This document shows, one piece after another, positions 18,693 through 28,596 of a stretch of 64,000 nucleotides of DNA. The notes below the pieces were generated by a model. The model saw only the letters and a list, made by a program, of their open reading frames with translations. It was not told the origin of the DNA and searched no databases. Source of the stretch: Prorocentrum cordatum (Eukaryota > Sar > Dinophyceae > Prorocentrales > Prorocentraceae). The translations under genes were made by a program, and so were the position numbers. Where the stretch lies: assembly GCA_963575745.1 (NCBI GenBank), contig CAUYUJ010019617.1, forward strand, positions 1 through 64,000, read 5' to 3'. Within the stretch, counting starts at the first letter, position 1. Each line of letters begins with the position of its first letter.

Positions 18693-21600
18693 TGCCAGTG
18701 CGTCATGCCGAGCATGTGAGGAGCCAGCCGCTCAGGGATGGGGTGGCTGGCTGGTGGAGCAGGCTCCACACGGTGGTGCAGCGCGCGCTGCGGCGGAGGC
18801 GGCGGCGCAACGGCGAGAGCCAGGTGCTGCAGCTAGCCGAAACCGCCCGCCGCTTGGCGGACTTGCCGCTGGACGGCGCAGGAGCTGCGTTGCCGCCTGG
18901 GCAAGGCTGCTGGGACTCTCTCCTGGCTGACATGCGTCGGCTGGGTGATCTCTCGATCGACCAGCTGACGGACTGGGAGGAGCGGTGCTTCAGGGCAGCC
19001 CGCCGTGCGCAGAGCCGCGCCGCCGCGGCCTCGCTGCGCGAGTTCCAGGACTGGATCAGCTCCACGGCGACGCAAGGACAGGTTCACCGCAGCGTCAAGG
19101 ACGGCGACCCCGAACCCGACGAGCTCGACGTGGACACGGGGGTGCTCGTCCACCCCATTGACATAGTAGACATGAAAGTGGAGAAGTGGCAGGCCAAGTG
19201 GCGAGGGTCAGCCTCCCACAGCAGCATCATGAGCACCTTCGACGATGTCAGGGCGCTCGCGGAGGTAGAGACCCTCGAGCCACTCTCGGTCAGCGACCTG
19301 ACGGCGGCGCTGCGCGGCATGAAGGCTCGCGCGGGCCTCGGAATAGATCGGCTGTCCCCGCTCGACTTCGAGCGCCTGCCGCAGGAAGGGCTTCAGGAGA
19401 TGTGCGACCTCTTCACATCCATCGAGGAGGGCCTCTCCTGGCCGTGGCAGGTCATGTGCATGATCGGGAGGCTGCTGGCCAATATGTCGGGCGGCGATCG
19501 CGTCATCGGCCTGCTGCCGATGCCGTGCCGTGCCTGGTCTATGGCCCGAGAGGTGCAGATGAAGGAGTGGTCGGCTCAGCAGGACGACCACTGGGACGCG
19601 GCCATCGCAGGCAACAGCGCCCTGAAGGAGGCGTTCATCAGGGCGCTTCAGGATGAGTCTCAGTCCAGGCTCAACATCAGTCACGGACATGGGCTTCTCG
19701 ACGTGGAGGCCTTTTATGACGGCATAGAATGGGGGCCCCTGGCACGATGTGCAGCCAAGAAGGGGTTCCCACCTGTGATTCTCTTTCTCGAGTTGCAGTT
19801 GTGCCTCATCCCGAGGCTCTTGCAGCAACTCGACTCGGTGTCAGAGCCGTTCCAGGCCACGTGCTCCATCGTGCAGGGGCTGCGGAACGGCACCAGGTTC
19901 GCCAAGTGCCTGGCGGCTTTCGTGTGCAAGAAGCTTTGCGTCATGCACCCGTCGATGTCGGGGCGGATCTGGATCGACGACCTGTCGCAGCGCGTGGCAG
20001 GATCGAGGCGGCACGTTCGGACTACGCTCATCAAGGGGATTCTGTCCACTGTCAAGGAGTTTAGGCGTCTTGGCTTGGGCATTTCCCCCAAAAGCGTGGT
20101 CACTTGTTCCCATCATAGTGATGCAGTTGCAGTAGCCAAGGTTTTGGCGAGGCGAGGCGTATCGCTGTCAGCGGTGCTCCAGTCGGCGTACTTGGGCGTG
20201 GACCTGAGCGCGGGGCGTCGCCACGGAAGGGCCACGGTGCGCAAGAGAGGCACCAGGGCCGCCAAGGCGCACGGCAGGCTGAGGCGCTTCGCCCAGGCCG
20301 CCAGGCGGTGGAGGGCCACGGCCAAGCTGCAGCGCGCGGGGCCACAAGCGTCGGCGGTGCACGGCCACCAAGTCTTCGGCGCGTTCGGGTCCAACATGCA
20401 GCTGCAGCGGCGGCGCCTGGGGGCGGCAGCAGGCTCGTCCAAGCGAGGACGATGCCTCACCACGCTCCTGGCATTGCGGCTGCCTGGCGCCGATGCTGCT
20501 GCTCTTCTACCTCGTCAGTGTATATCTTTATGGCGTTCAGTATGGTTGGAGGAGCCGCAGCTCAGGCCGTCGATCTCTCTTGCATGGCCAGCCACAGTCA
20601 AGCACCTGATGAGCATCAAGCCTGAGTTGCGGAGCCGACATGTGCGAGGTCCACTATCCACTGTGATTCTGTATTTGCTGGAAGCAGGGTGGTCCCCAGT
20701 TTCGCCCGTGGAGTGGGATGTGCCTAATGACGGCGCTCAAGCAAGCTTCTCTTGGCAATTCGGAGATGCTGAGTTCGCGAGCCTGGATCAGGCATCCCCA
20801 CTGCTGGACGAGCTGCAGGGCACCATGGAGCTCAAGCAGTGGCGTCAAGTTGCAGAGTTATATTGCGGTGGCGGCCTCGAGGGCGGGGTCGACATGTATT
20901 CATGCCGAAAGTTTGTAGATGACCTCACACACGCCAAGCGAGGACGTCAATTGTCGGAGCTCATGGTCTCGATCGCCACAGGCGGGTTCTGGGCAAAAGC
21001 TCGGAGTTTCGACGCTGATTTGTGCTCAAGTGATGTCTGCGAGAGATGCAAAGATGGCCGAGAGTCGGCGTTGCATCGATGTTGGACTTGTGCCAAAAAC
21101 GAAGATTCACCTGCGCATGCTCAGTCAGCAGAGTTACTTCCTGAGGCTGTCGCCAACTCTGAGGCCTATCCGTGTTTTTGGATGCGGGGGCTCATCCCCG
21201 CTCCCTGGACTCAGGTGTCTCCTCCTCCCTCCTCCGAGTCTTGGGGCGGCAACGGGCTTCTTAACGGAGGCCTTGTCGGGCCCGCCTGTCTTGGGACTGG
21301 AACTCCCGAGGAGCCTCTCATTGTCTTCGGGGACGCGTCGGGAGGGGCCGATACTCACGACAGTCGCCTCCGCAGAGTAGGTCTCGCCATAGCCTGTTTC
21401 AATTCTTTTGAGCCCGTCACCTTGGGGCCCCATCTGCTTGGCCCTCTCATCGGGGCCAGCCGAGCGGTGCCCCGTGGGGAGCTCCAGGCGCTGTCTTGGG
21501 CCGTTAGGTTCTCTGCAGGCTCGCTTCTGCATGTCACAGATTGTGCTGAGGTCGCGAGGGGTTGGTACGAAGGCCAGCTCCAGTCCCCCTCAGGGCCCCA

Positions 21601-22303
21601 GGCTGATTTATGGAGATCTCTTGTAAAGACCCTCCGCGACCAGCGGAGGGATGCTTCTAATATTGCTGTAGTTCAAGTCCCGCCCCACCTGGATGGGAGG
21701 CAGGTCGCTGCGCGTCAGTGGCCCAGCTGGCTTATTCAAGGTAACTGTGTGGTTGATGAGCTCAATAAGGAGGCTGCCCGCCGTGCCAGAGCGCCCCTCG
21801 ACGATCGTGCTAGGATAGCCCGTGTTGAGAACAAGGCTCGGCTCGTCAGGAAGCGTTTGCTGCGCGCAGGTCTCGACTCCATCGCCGCTGCCCAAGTCGG
21901 CCGCGACCCTCGGGGGCCCAGGCCCGCCCCCCGCATCCCGCCTCCCCCTCCTATTGCTGTTGCACGCTTCGCGTCCGCGCACGTCCTGACCGAAAGTGGG
22001 GGGTCGTGCAGCGCGTGTAAAGGCTCAGCGACCAAGGCTAAAATGACTGACTGGCTAAAAAGTGAGCGCTTCCAACTCCACCCTGTGGATGGTAGGTTAT
22101 CCCGTCTTCCCCGTGGGCGTAGGTTGCATCATGCAGGAGGCTGGGTCGACCCGTCACACGCCTTAATATATCGCCACACCTTGAGGGTTTGGCACTGCGG
22201 TTCATGCGGCTATTTCGGTCAGGCCCAGCTCAGGGGCTTAGGCAAGCCGTGCAGTCAGTGCGCAGCTCTCGAAGACCCGACGGGAATACCTCGGTCGGAT
22301 TGA
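18572..22303 (+). CDS. Reverse transcriptase - RNase H - zinc finger polyprotein frame
   Basis: About 1,243 codons, frame -1 relative to the endonuclease. The track-style start is a GTG, so the true protein is probably entered by frameshift from the upstream frame. RT motifs by residue: GLGIDRLSP (~255), RVIGLLPMPCRAW (~310), motif A LLDVEAFYDG with Asp377, motif B QGLRNGTRFAK (~435), and motif C IWIDD with Asp469/Asp470 (W-I-D-D in place of Y-x-D-D). A Cys-x2-Cys...His-Arg-Cys knuckle lies at ~823-837. RNase H residues are Asp921 (FGDASGG), Glu970 (PRGEL), Asp990 (VTDCAEV) and Asp1062 (VVDELNKEA). A C-terminal zinc finger is seen from ~1146 to 1230 (CSAC, HTLRVWHCGSCG, CSQC). All catalytic residues appear intact, so this copy may be young. 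Confidence 0.9.
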   Translation: MRSHFGQFSRWIDTVERTISCHHDLAQPRVSRREGFDARVMPVRHAEHVRSQPLRDGVAGWWSRLHTVVQRALRRRRRRNGESQVLQLAETARRLADLPLDGAGAALPPGQGCWDSLLADMRRLGDLSIDQLTDWEERCFRAARRAQSRAAAASLREFQDWISSTATQGQVHRSVKDGDPEPDELDVDTGVLVHPIDIVDMKVEKWQAKWRGSASHSSIMSTFDDVRALAEVETLEPLSVSDLTAALRGMKARAGLGIDRLSPLDFERLPQEGLQEMCDLFTSIEEGLSWPWQVMCMIGRLLANMSGGDRVIGLLPMPCRAWSMAREVQMKEWSAQQDDHWDAAIAGNSALKEAFIRALQDESQSRLNISHGHGLLDVEAFYDGIEWGPLARCAAKKGFPPVILFLELQLCLIPRLLQQLDSVSEPFQATCSIVQGLRNGTRFAKCLAAFVCKKLCVMHPSMSGRIWIDDLSQRVAGSRRHVRTTLIKGILSTVKEFRRLGLGISPKSVVTCSHHSDAVAVAKVLARRGVSLSAVLQSAYLGVDLSAGRRHGRATVRKRGTRAAKAHGRLRRFAQAARRWRATAKLQRAGPQASAVHGHQVFGAFGSNMQLQRRRLGAAAGSSKRGRCLTTLLALRLPGADAAALLPRQCISLWRSVWLEEPQLRPSISLAWPATVKHLMSIKPELRSRHVRGPLSTVILYLLEAGWSPVSPVEWDVPNDGAQASFSWQFGDAEFASLDQASPLLDELQGTMELKQWRQVAELYCGGGLEGGVDMYSCRKFVDDLTHAKRGRQLSELMVSIATGGFWAKARSFDADLCSSDVCERCKDGRESALHRCWTCAKNEDSPAHAQSAELLPEAVANSEAYPCFWMRGLIPAPWTQVSPPPSSESWGGNGLLNGGLVGPACLGTGTPEEPLIVFGDASGGADTHDSRLRRVGLAIACFNSFEPVTLGPHLLGPLIGASRAVPRGELQALSWAVRFSAGSLLHVTDCAEVARGWYEGQLQSPSGPQADLWRSLVKTLRDQRRDASNIAVVQVPPHLDGRQVAARQWPSWLIQGNCVVDELNKEAARRARAPLDDRARIARVENKARLVRKRLLRAGLDSIAAAQVGRDPRGPRPAPRIPPPPPIAVARFASAHVLTESGGSCSACKGSATKAKMTDWLKSERFQLHPVDGRLSRLPRGRRLHHAGGWVDPSHALIYRHTLRVWHCGSCGYFGQAQLRGLGKPCSQCAALEDPTGIPRSD

Positions 22304-22380
22304 GAAGGATTTGTTCCCCAAAGCTGGCAACTGAGCTCAGCCTTTTTTATCCCTACGGGATGGCGAAAACCCTGGAAATC

Positions 22381-23560
22381 CCCTCCTCGTCTTCCTCTTC
22401 TTCCTCCTCCTCCCCCCCCTCCCCCCCCTCCTCCGCCTCCTCCTCCACCCAACCCTTAGCTCCCTACCCTGGTCGGCTTGGGCGCCCGCCGCCCGCGACT
22501 AGTCCGCGCCGGCACGGCTCTGCCGCGCGCGGTCGGCCAAGGAGAGCCTCGGCACCTTTGGAGGGGGGCCCTCGGACGCCGGCCCCTGCGGGGCGGGCGC
22601 GGGCGGCCCCGCCTCCGCGGGCGAGCCGCCCTCGAGTGCCTTCTTCGGCACGCTCACGGGCGCGGGCACGCCCTTCTGGCGGGGCAAAACGAACGATGAA
22701 TGAGGAGGGGGAGGAGGAGGAGGAGGAGGAGGAGGGCGAGGAGGAGGACCGAGGAGCAAGGATGGATGAGGAGAGGGCAGATGGGGTGGGCGAGGAGAAG
22801 GAGGAGGGGGAAGAAGATCGAGAACCGAGAAAAGAGGAGGGCGAGGTTAGGAGGAGGTGGACGAGGAGGAGCGAGGATCTAGGGGTCTATGGGACGTCGA
22901 CGCGGACGAGGAGGAGGAGGAGGATCTAGCACCGAGGATCGAGGATCGATGATGGTGATGGCGATGATGGTAATGGTGGTGGTGAAGGTGGTGATATGTT
23001 GTTGAAGGTGATGGCGATGATGGTGATGATGATAATGCTGGCGAGGGTGATGGTGATTATGGTGATTATGGTGATGGTGATGACGATGGTGATGGTGGTG
23101 GTGGTGATGGCGGCGACGACGATGGCGATCGCGATGACGGCGACGACGATGATTGCGATGGCGATGATGATGATTGCGACGATGACGAGGCGGACAACGA
23201 CGACGACGACGAAGAGGGGGAGGAGGAGAGGGAGGAGGCCGGAGGACCGAGGCTCGAGGTGCGTGGGGCCTTTGAGGCGTGCTTCTAGGCACTGTCGGGC
23301 CTCTGGAAGCCTCCGGGGGCTCTCCTCCTCCCCCCCCCCCCCTCCTCCTCCTCGCCAGCCCCCCCGGAGGGAAGGGATCGGAGGGGGGGGATGGGGATGG
23401 GGGGGGGGGCGGGGCTGCTCTTTGCGCATATGCGACTACGAGGGGAAGGAGTAGGGGAGAAGGAGGAGTAACACCTCCTCCTCCTCCTCCTCCTCCACCT
23501 CTTCGCCCCCGTCGAGGTCCTCCTGCTCCTCCACCCCCCCTTGTCCCCCTCCTCCTACCA
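22381..23560. repeat. Low-complexity block: TCC, GGA, GATGGT and TCC tracts
   Basis: After the retrotransposon come a TCC tract (22,381-22,450), a GC-rich stretch, GGA/GAG tracts (22,700-22,925), an irregular GATGGTGATGGC array (22,940-23,200), more GGA, and a TCC tract (23,475-23,550). Frames of up to 246 codons run through it on both strands. They translate the repeats (Pro/Arg, Val/Ile/Met or His runs) and are not called as genes. Confidence 0.8.
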
Positions 23561-23577
23561 CTCCCCGAGGTCATTGT

Positions 23578-26307
23578 TCAGGCGCCGCTGCTCCGCCCAG
23601 TCCAGCATGTCGCCGCTCTTCCACCCCCGATGAGCTCCTCCAGCTGGGGCGGCAGGATGACCTTCGTGGGCTCCAGGTGCTTGCGCAGCTTCGCGACGAG
23701 AGCGGAGGCTTCTGGCTGGTTGTTCACCTGGATCCAGTCGTGAAGCGTGGAGACGAGGACGTACGTGACGGCTGCAGTCTCCACCCCGAAGTCGCACACC
23801 TTCCTGGCCGTCTTCAAGGGCGCCTTATCGAACAGCTCCTTCGGGGCCTGCTTGAGCACGGCGATCTGGCCGCGCACGACGCTGACCAACGGGCGAATGC
23901 CCGAGTACTTCTGCTTGGTGCAGATGGTCTTGACGAGGTCCGCCTGGCCCAAGAGGTCGCCGTCGCGAAACTCCTCCCAGTTAGGGCAAGAACTCTGGAG
24001 CTTGGCAACGTCCTCCTCGAGGCAAGCGGCCCAGTGCGCGCGGAACGCCTCGTCCACGCGGGCCCGGGCCGCGTCCGCCGAGGTGCGAACGCCGTGGAAG
24101 TCGAAGAAGTCGTCGAAACCCTTCACGTGGAAGACGTGCCGCGACGCGGCGGTGCTCGTCGTCTGCATGAGCATGCTGAAAGCAGCGACCTTGGGGCGAG
24201 CGAGGAGGATGGGGAAGAGAAGCGTCGCCCCCCGTTCCTCGCCGCCCCATCCGCCTCCGAGGCGAACGAGGCGGAGAGGGCAGGGGTGCCGCCTCGGAGC
24301 GATAGCAACGCAGCGTCGCCTGGCATGGAGCTCCCTGACCGCGTGAATCTGGCCCTCGGACACGAGCTTCTTGGCCCGCTCGACGGTGTCGTTCTCGATC
24401 GTGCCCTTGATGATGATGAAGCAGCTGGCGAAGGCTTTGGCCATGGCAACGACAGCGTGCGCAATATTGGCCTGGTGCCCCAGCTGGTGGCCCCCGTGCG
24501 CAGACGCCCACTCGATGCACGCATCGACAGACGGGGAGCTGACATCTACGATGGACTGGAGCCGCTCCAACTTCATGTCGCCAACGTCGACGGTGTGGAG
24601 AGGCGCCCCCTCCGTCAAGGAGAAGAGCGAAGCCACGGCAGCCCGCAATGGACGCACCACCTCCATGCCAGATGCCTCCAAGATCCCGACGAACTTGCCC
24701 ATGATGCCGTTCTCCCCGGAGACTACCTCGGACCCGTGAAACTTCACCAGACTTGCCGCGGACAGCGGCCCGTCGGTGACATCTTCGAGAGGCTTCGACG
24801 CTTTCTCAAAGAGCTTCTGCATGTGCTTTGCCCGCGAAAGCGAGGGCGCCTGCGAGTCGGTGTACACGAAGGCGGCGCTGCCAAGCCACATGCCCATGGC
24901 CTGCGCCTGCTCGAACGCCGCGAAGTTGGGAACGCCCTCGAAGATCTTCCTGTGCGCCGCGAAGAACCCGCCAGCCGTGTGCAGCTTGGCCATCTTGTCT
25001 CTGTTCACCTCGACCCACGCCTTGACCGTCCCAAAAGTCGCGCCAAGAAGGACGACGCCTGACAATATCGAGTACCACGCCCTGGTGGCGAGCTGTAATA
25101 TATTCGGAAGGGGCTCGTCAAGGTCGTTCTGAGGCGGCGCCCACTTGCGGTGAGTCTCCTGCATCGCCTTGGCCCGGAGAGGGGCGTAGGTGGCGACCGA
25201 CTCCCCGAGGGTGACCGTCAAGACGCCCGAACTCAGATCGAAGAACTCCTCGCACTCCACGACCTGAGTGACGGCCCCGCACAAGTCGGCAAGCGCCGCA
25301 TTCAGCGGGCCAGAGAAGTCGACTATCGCCTGGCACTGCTTGAACTCGAGGCGGCCCTCCTCGACCAGCGTACGGCCGCGCGGGTGCCCCGCCAAGCTGG
25401 TCCCGAGGCACTGCAGCGCTGGGTCGCTGGACTGGGCCGCATTCCCAAGCATGTCCAAGGCTTCCCTCAAGAGCTCAATCAACTCAGGCAGATCCTCGAA
25501 CGTGTCGCTGTGCAGCATTACCGCCAAGCTCTCGGCGAACCTCTCGACAGTCGGCTCGAGCTCGAACGCGCGCTCGGGGCAAAAGAATGCCTTCAGGGCC
25601 TGGTTGCACAGCGCGTCGCTCGAGCCCTTCAGCATCTTAGTCAAGCGGATGCTGAGGAACTGCGCCTGCTCCAACTCGATGTTCGGCGCCGCTGCCGCCC
25701 GCAATGCTGGCGTGGAGATGCGGGCCAACCATCTCTCGTCGCTCTCCGTGGCCTGCGCGTCGAGCTTGTGGCGCGCCCACTGCAAGTGGGCAGGGATGCG
25801 CAGCTGCACGACGGGCTCCAACGCCGCCTGAGCCACCTGCATATCGTACACCCTCGAGAACTCTTCACTCTGAATGCCATGCGTCGCGGCGGCCTCCACG
25901 AGGGCAATGATCAGGCCCAGGTGTTTGGAGCAGAGCCTCAAGGCAGTGACCTCCGACATCTCCTTCGACTTCTTTATCCGATCGGTGATCTTATCGCTGG
26001 CCTTCTGGAGCACCTTTACCTGCGTCTTCGCCTCGGCACCCCACCACGCTGGGGAGTTGGAGTTCGCCTGGTGAAACTCGTCCGCGAAATGTCTCACCAC
26101 CTCGCCTTGGTCCTCCGGAGGGCGCCAGCGCTTCTTGGGCTGGGCAGCCCCCCCGCCAGCCGCCGATGCCGCCTTCCTTCCAGTCATGCCCTTCTTGCTG
26201 GAGGTGGCCTGCGCGCCGTCGGCGGTCTGCGGGCCGCCGTCGCCTGCCTGGCAGGCCGAGAACGGCCGCGACGGCCGCGGCGACGAGGCCAACGAGGCCG
26301 ATATCAT
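23578..26307 (-). CDS. Hypothetical 909-residue helical protein
   Basis: A long uninterrupted frame with balanced amino-acid use. The frame is open to 26,571, but the first 88 residues translate an AAGAGGCCCC-rich repeat block, so I take the ATG at 26,307 (MISASLASS). The N-terminus is Ala/Gly/Ser/Lys-rich; the rest is mostly helical and acidic-basic. A hydrophobic stretch, WYSILSGVVLLGATFGTV, may be a membrane or buried helix. I recognise no family. A Arg/Gly/Pro-rich patch encoded at about 24,195-24,330 (CVAIAPRRHPCPLRLVRL and on) differs sharply from its surroundings and may be a small in-frame intron. It is followed downstream by low-complexity DNA and preceded on the same strand by another hypothetical gene 460 bp away. 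Confidence 0.65.
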   Translation of the reverse strand: MISASLASSPRPSRPFSACQAGDGGPQTADGAQATSSKKGMTGRKAASAAGGGAAQPKKRWRPPEDQGEVVRHFADEFHQANSNSPAWWGAEAKTQVKVLQKASDKITDRIKKSKEMSEVTALRLCSKHLGLIIALVEAAATHGIQSEEFSRVYDMQVAQAALEPVVQLRIPAHLQWARHKLDAQATESDERWLARISTPALRAAAAPNIELEQAQFLSIRLTKMLKGSSDALCNQALKAFFCPERAFELEPTVERFAESLAVMLHSDTFEDLPELIELLREALDMLGNAAQSSDPALQCLGTSLAGHPRGRTLVEEGRLEFKQCQAIVDFSGPLNAALADLCGAVTQVVECEEFFDLSSGVLTVTLGESVATYAPLRAKAMQETHRKWAPPQNDLDEPLPNILQLATRAWYSILSGVVLLGATFGTVKAWVEVNRDKMAKLHTAGGFFAAHRKIFEGVPNFAAFEQAQAMGMWLGSAAFVYTDSQAPSLSRAKHMQKLFEKASKPLEDVTDGPLSAASLVKFHGSEVVSGENGIMGKFVGILEASGMEVVRPLRAAVASLFSLTEGAPLHTVDVGDMKLERLQSIVDVSSPSVDACIEWASAHGGHQLGHQANIAHAVVAMAKAFASCFIIIKGTIENDTVERAKKLVSEGQIHAVRELHARRRCVAIAPRRHPCPLRLVRLGGGWGGEERGATLLFPILLARPKVAAFSMLMQTTSTAASRHVFHVKGFDDFFDFHGVRTSADAARARVDEAFRAHWAACLEEDVAKLQSSCPNWEEFRDGDLLGQADLVKTICTKQKYSGIRPLVSVVRGQIAVLKQAPKELFDKAPLKTARKVCDFGVETAAVTYVLVSTLHDWIQVNNQPEASALVAKLRKHLEPTKVILPPQLEELIGGGRAATCWTGRSSGA

Positions 26308-26399
26308 GGAGCTGTGCGTAATGTTGGGCCGAGTTTGGCCCGCTGGGAAGGCGGCGCTAATCCGCGGGACCCCTCTCTTTGATGGGGAATATCCGATAT

Positions 26400-26610
26400 G
26401 GCCCCAATGCGGCCCGAAAGCCTCAAAGATCCTATAAGCTCCAAGCGGGGCCCCAGGAGGCCCCCGATAACACCTCAAGCGGCCCCGAGGACTCCCCCCC
26501 AAGTTCCCCATTGCCCCGTTGGCCCATCGGCGCCCGAGACACTCCAAGGGGCCCCTACCCAGATCTACCAAGAGGCCCCAAGACGCCCCAAGAGACCTGA
26601 CTACGGCCGC
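26400..26610 (+). repeat. Dispersed AAGAGGCCCC-rich block
   Basis: GGCCCCAGGAGGCCCCC, CCAAGAGGCCCCAAGACG and CCCCAAGAGACC words lie in the gap between two minus-strand genes. This is the same word family as at 2.5, 4.7, 8.1 and 48.8 kb. Confidence 0.6.
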
Positions 26611-26766
26611 TCCCCCGCAGCGGAACGCAGGAGGGGGTGGAGCAGGAAAGGTGGAACGAACCAGGGATGGGACTCCACGAGTACGTAATATCGAAGAGAA
26701 ACGCGGGGACGCGGGGAAGGAAAGCGACGAGAGTTCGGAAGGGAGTTGACCTGTCGACGAGGCCTC

Positions 26767-27867
26767 TCATCGGAGCATCCGCGCACGTTGAGGAAAACCT
26801 GGATAGGCATACGAGTGTTCAGTTTCACCGCGAGGAGCCTCGCAGGACGGTGCCTCGCCGCCACCGCCGACTGGCGGCGGGCACTGCGCCGGCTGGGCGG
26901 GCGGAGGGCTCGGAGCTGCCTGCGCCGACGCTGCCCCTGACGCCTTCGAGGCCCTCGGCGACGCCGCGGGGGCGGCGCCGGGCGGCTGCGGGAACGGCGG
27001 GAACGCAGCCTTCGCGGCGGCCGAGGTGCAACCAGCCGCCTGAAACGCTGCGTGCAAGTTGTCCAAGTGCGTGGAGGCAGAGGCGGACTGAAACTGCGCC
27101 GGGCGTGCACTGTCCGTGGCAGCTCCAAGCAGGGCAGAGATCTCTGCTCCGCCGAGGTGGCCCACGTCGGTGGACTGCCTGTGCTGAGTGATGTGCTCCT
27201 CGTCCATCTCGTACCGTGTGCGGGTATTGTCAGGAACCAAGAAGCCGTCCACTCCGTCCTGGATGAAGGCCCTGCGCCCCGCCCTGTCCTTCTCCTCGGG
27301 GTAAGCAGAATCACGGTCCTTGGTGCTCATGAAAGTGAAGCCTGGGTTTTTGCGCCTGAAGGAGAACCTGTGGATCTGCTCCAAGAGCTGAGTGGCCGTC
27401 GACTCGATGCCATCCCACACGATGTGCGAGAACGTGTTCCCGCCCCTCTTGATGATGTCGTCGATCAGGACATCGATGATCTTGCAGTGGATCTCGAGGC
27501 GCTTCTGGTCGGTGCCAAGCTGGTCGGCGTAGGCCTTCATGGTGATACGTAAGATGGTATTGATGCGCCAAGCGTGGTACTTTACGCAGTACCCGCAGTA
27601 CGGGCCCTGCGTGGCCCCCGTGATCTTGCATGGAGGTTTCCCCCACCATAAGTATTGGTACTTCTTGGGAACCATCGCCAAGAGCACTGGGTCGTATGAG
27701 TCGTCTGCGCGGCTGCGCAGCGCGCACTTGCTGCCGCGAGGGGCTGGGGCCGCCGCCGTCGGGGCGCAGTCCTCATCCTCGCGGGCGCCATCCTCGCCCG
27801 GCTGTGACTTGGCCTTCCTCGAACGGGCCGGCTTGCTCAGCGCGGGGAGCTCGATGCCCTTGCCCAT
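26767..27867 (-). CDS. Hypothetical 366-residue protein with Cys motif
   Basis: I choose the ATG at 27,867 (MGKGIELPALSKP). The frame is open to 28,293, but the upstream part translates a (CT)n tract into Ser-Leu repeats. The N-terminus is basic (PARSRKAKSQPGED). The core contains KKYQYLWWGKPPCKITG and PYCGYCVKYHAW, giving a Cys-x8-9-Cys-x2-Cys cluster, followed by helical sequence with RLEIHCKIIDVLIDDIIK. The last ~110 residues are Ala/Pro/Ser-rich and low complexity. I do not recognise the family. It lies on the minus strand with its neighbours. Confidence 0.6.
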   Translation of the reverse strand: MGKGIELPALSKPARSRKAKSQPGEDGAREDEDCAPTAAAPAPRGSKCALRSRADDSYDPVLLAMVPKKYQYLWWGKPPCKITGATQGPYCGYCVKYHAWRINTILRITMKAYADQLGTDQKRLEIHCKIIDVLIDDIIKRGGNTFSHIVWDGIESTATQLLEQIHRFSFRRKNPGFTFMSTKDRDSAYPEEKDRAGRRAFIQDGVDGFLVPDNTRTRYEMDEEHITQHRQSTDVGHLGGAEISALLGAATDSARPAQFQSASASTHLDNLHAAFQAAGCTSAAAKAAFPPFPQPPGAAPAASPRASKASGAASAQAAPSPPPAQPAQCPPPVGGGGEAPSCEAPRGETEHSYAYPGFPQRARMLR

Positions 27868-28093
27868 GCTGCCGCGCGGGGGCGCGCGCGGCCTGATAGA
27901 GGGAGGTGCCGCGGGAGTCCCAATCACTCGAATCGCCCGAGCGGCAACGGCGTCGGTTGCGGAGGGGTGCGACGGGGAGAGAGGAGGTGGAGGTGAGAGG
28001 GGAAGGGGGCGTCGCGCAGGGGCTGGCAGGACGCGGAGGCAGAGGAGGGATACGTGGAGGAGGGGCAGGCGGGGGGGGAATGATGCGAGGCTG

Positions 28094-28094
<1 letters not shown>

Positions 28095-28146
<52 letters not shown>
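28095..28146 (+). repeat. (GA)n microsatellite
   Basis: About 25 GA units, read as (CT)n on the minus strand. It lies about 230 bases upstream of the 27,867 ATG, so it could fall in that gene's leader or promoter. That role is a guess. Confidence 0.9.
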
Positions 28147-28350
28147 AGGAGGCGAATAAGGGAGGGACGTTCTGGACGTTCTAGTGAGCACGGCCTGCGA
28201 CGGGAAGAGATTGAACGCCCCTGAGAGGGCGGGCCCGCGCATCCCTGATGCTGCAACGGCCTCATCTGCGCTGAAGGAAGCTCCAGCTCGCACCTTTGAG
28301 GCGGGCGCGCTCGGGCTTCCCGATCCGAGCGGCCCGCGTAAGAGAGGGGC

Positions 28351-28596
28351 CTACGCAGACGCAGCGCCATCAGGCGACGCCGACATCACATATGCATAAT
28401 CGCAGGCCTTGTTCGCATAGTCCTGGATGCCCCTAGCACCGAGAACGTTCTCAAGCACAGCGCCAGCCGAGGGTTCCACGGGCTCCAACATCGGGTGATC
28501 CGCCAGCCACGCCGTAGAGATGAAAAACGAGAACTGGGCAGTCTCAGTTCTGAAAAAAGCGGTTTCTGAAAGTCCTGCAACCTCGTCCAGCGGCCT
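28351..28596 (-). CDS. Possible C-terminal exon of an unrecognised gene
   Basis: On the minus strand an 81-codon frame is open from just after a TGA (28,597-28,599) to a TAG (28,351-28,353). It lacks an early ATG. Its composition is protein-like: SETAFFRTETAQFSFFISTA, AWLADHPMLEPVEPSAGAVL and GARGIQDYANKACDYAYVM. This looks much more like coding sequence than the ATG-initiated frame overlapping it. A splice acceptor such as TTGCAG just inside the frame would make it a last exon. No family recognised. Confidence 0.45.
   Translation of the reverse strand, partial: RPLDEVAGLSETAFFRTETAQFSFFISTAWLADHPMLEPVEPSAGAVLENVLGARGIQDYANKACDYAYVMSASPDGAASA

Larger units (their letters stand above)
15842..22380 (+). 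mobile_element. Non-LTR (LINE-type) retrotransposon, nearly full length
   Basis: The element has, in order, a short 5' leader starting with a spliced-leader relic, ORF1 (zinc ribbon and coiled coil), an endonuclease/exonuclease/phosphatase-fold frame, and a reverse transcriptase frame with a C-terminal RNase H and zinc finger. A 3' leader of about 75 bp includes a T-run and ATCCCTACGGGATGGCG. No long terminal repeats are seen, and endonuclease preceding RT fits the LINE order. RNase H places it near the RNase H-bearing LINE clades. It is flanked on both sides by TCC-rich DNA. One in-frame TGA and one -1 frame offset separate its coding blocks. No clear target-site duplication can be named inside the low-complexity flanks. 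Confidence 0.9.

Noticed and set aside
22879-23574. 231-codon His/Pro/Arg-rich frame
   Set aside because: It translates GATGGT and GGA repeats only.
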